Shown in pieces: positions 6,538 to 6,935 of a stretch of 6,935 bases of DNA (position 1 is its first letter; every line of letters starts with the position of its first letter). A program made the translations under genes and the position numbers. Under the pieces are notes generated by a model. It ran no database searches. It worked only from the letters and a program-made list of their open reading frames with translations, and was not told the DNA's origin. Source of the DNA: Parachlamydiaceae bacterium (lineage in GTDB: Bacteria; Chlamydiota; Chlamydiia; Chlamydiales; Parachlamydiaceae); the NCBI GenBank assembly GCA_013815395.1, contig JACDGH010000139.1, forward strand, positions 1 to 6,935. Direction: 5' to 3'.

Positions 6538-6600
6538 TGATTCCTTCCCGCATATGCGATAGTTGGGATTAATATTAACAACTTTTATTGGAAAAAAAGA

Positions 6601-6935
6601 ATGAATATGGGAGATATTAAAAATTTAGCCATCCATGCTGCTGTTTGGGGAGGTGCTGCTCATGCATTCAAAATTTGCGATCCAAAAGATGCTGTAGTCT
6701 GTTCTATCAGTACTTGTGCTGGAATCTTATTTGCTTCAAGTAAACTAGGCCCCATCCCTGCTGTAATTGCAGGGAATATCATTGGGATATTGACAACCGA
6801 TGCTATTGGATTTGATGTAAAGTCGAATTCTGCCTGGTTTAAATTACAATTGGCTTCCATAGTAATAATGGAGGCGGGTAAAGTTTTAGTAAAAGAATTT
6901 AACAAGGGCCTAGATCCTACTAGAGCACCACCCAT
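6601..6935 (+). CDS. Hypothetical hydrophobic protein, C-terminus cut by window end
   Basis: An open frame of 111 codons reaches the window edge without a stop. It begins MNMGDIKNLAIHAAVWGGAA. I do not recognise the family. There are hydrophobic stretches at about 31-47 (AVVCSISTCAGILFASS) and 51-70 (PIPAVIAGNIIGILTTDAIG), the second rich in Gly, Ile and Ala. A weaker one lies at 82-97. The tail at 98-111 is more polar (KEFNKGLDPTRAPP). It may therefore be a small membrane or membrane-associated protein. There are four cysteines or fewer and no catalytic motif. A weak GGA lies 8 bases before the ATG at 6601, and a second ATG at 6607 is possible. A good promoter lies 64 bases upstream. The frame upstream of 6601 has no ATG before the stop at 6538-6540. 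It is the only plus-strand gene in the window and diverges from the lux-like operon. Existence of the gene is likely; function is unknown. Confidence 0.66.
   Translation, partial: MNMGDIKNLAIHAAVWGGAAHAFKICDPKDAVVCSISTCAGILFASSKLGPIPAVIAGNIIGILTTDAIGFDVKSNSAWFKLQLASIVIMEAGKVLVKEFNKGLDPTRAPP

Noticed and set aside
6660..6935. 91-codon minus-strand frame at the window end
   Set aside because: It is opposite the plus-strand gene at 6601, which has a promoter, a plausible start and more protein-like composition.
1..6935. tRNA or rRNA genes, CRISPR arrays, and complete insertion sequences
   Set aside because: Reading both strands, I found no cloverleaf, rRNA segment, regularly spaced repeats, transposase gene or terminal inverted repeats.

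Overview
The window looks like low-GC bacterial DNA from an intracellular or amoeba-associated bacterium. The clues are AT-rich spacers, a decayed leucine-rich-repeat (LRR) fragment of the cysteine-containing kind, and a UMF1-type transporter. A Parachlamydiaceae-like chlamydia is my best guess, and a Legionella-like bacterium is the alternative. This assignment is inference; there is no rRNA or other diagnostic marker here.

Layout. Nearly everything is on the minus strand. Read in the direction of transcription, from high to low coordinates, the main unit is a compact three-gene operon. First comes a 767-residue fusion of a LuxE-type acyl-protein synthetase to a LuxC-type acyl-CoA reductase (6239-3936). 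Next is an AAC(3)-family N-acyltransferase (best start 3928, ending 3098). Last is a DUF4910/UCP015244-family putative metallo-aminopeptidase with a C-terminal winged-helix-like tail (3086-1809). Gaps within the operon are 7 and 11 bases, and each downstream Shine-Dalgarno (SD) overlaps the preceding stop codon, so the genes are probably translationally coupled. After a 281-base spacer come a 49-residue two-helix membrane protein (1527-1378) and a UMF1-family MFS transporter (1353-58), 24 bases apart.

Upstream of the operon (6240-6600) lie a possible promoter inside a 7-bp inverted repeat, then the remains of an LRR gene on the minus strand. A plus-strand promoter follows, driving a gene that starts at 6601 and runs off the window end. 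That gene encodes an unrecognised hydrophobic protein.

How the genes may work together. LuxE activates a carboxylic acid with ATP and holds it as a thioester. LuxC reduces the acyl group with NADPH to an aldehyde. AAC(3)-type enzymes acylate amino groups. The DUF4910 protein is a probable metal-dependent hydrolase. No luciferase (LuxA/LuxB) or acyltransferase (LuxD) is present, so this is not a bioluminescence operon. The likeliest roles are synthesis or modification of a surface glycan, lipid or small metabolite. The cassette is the part of the window most likely to be an undescribed pathway. The transporter and small membrane protein form a separate, probably housekeeping, unit.
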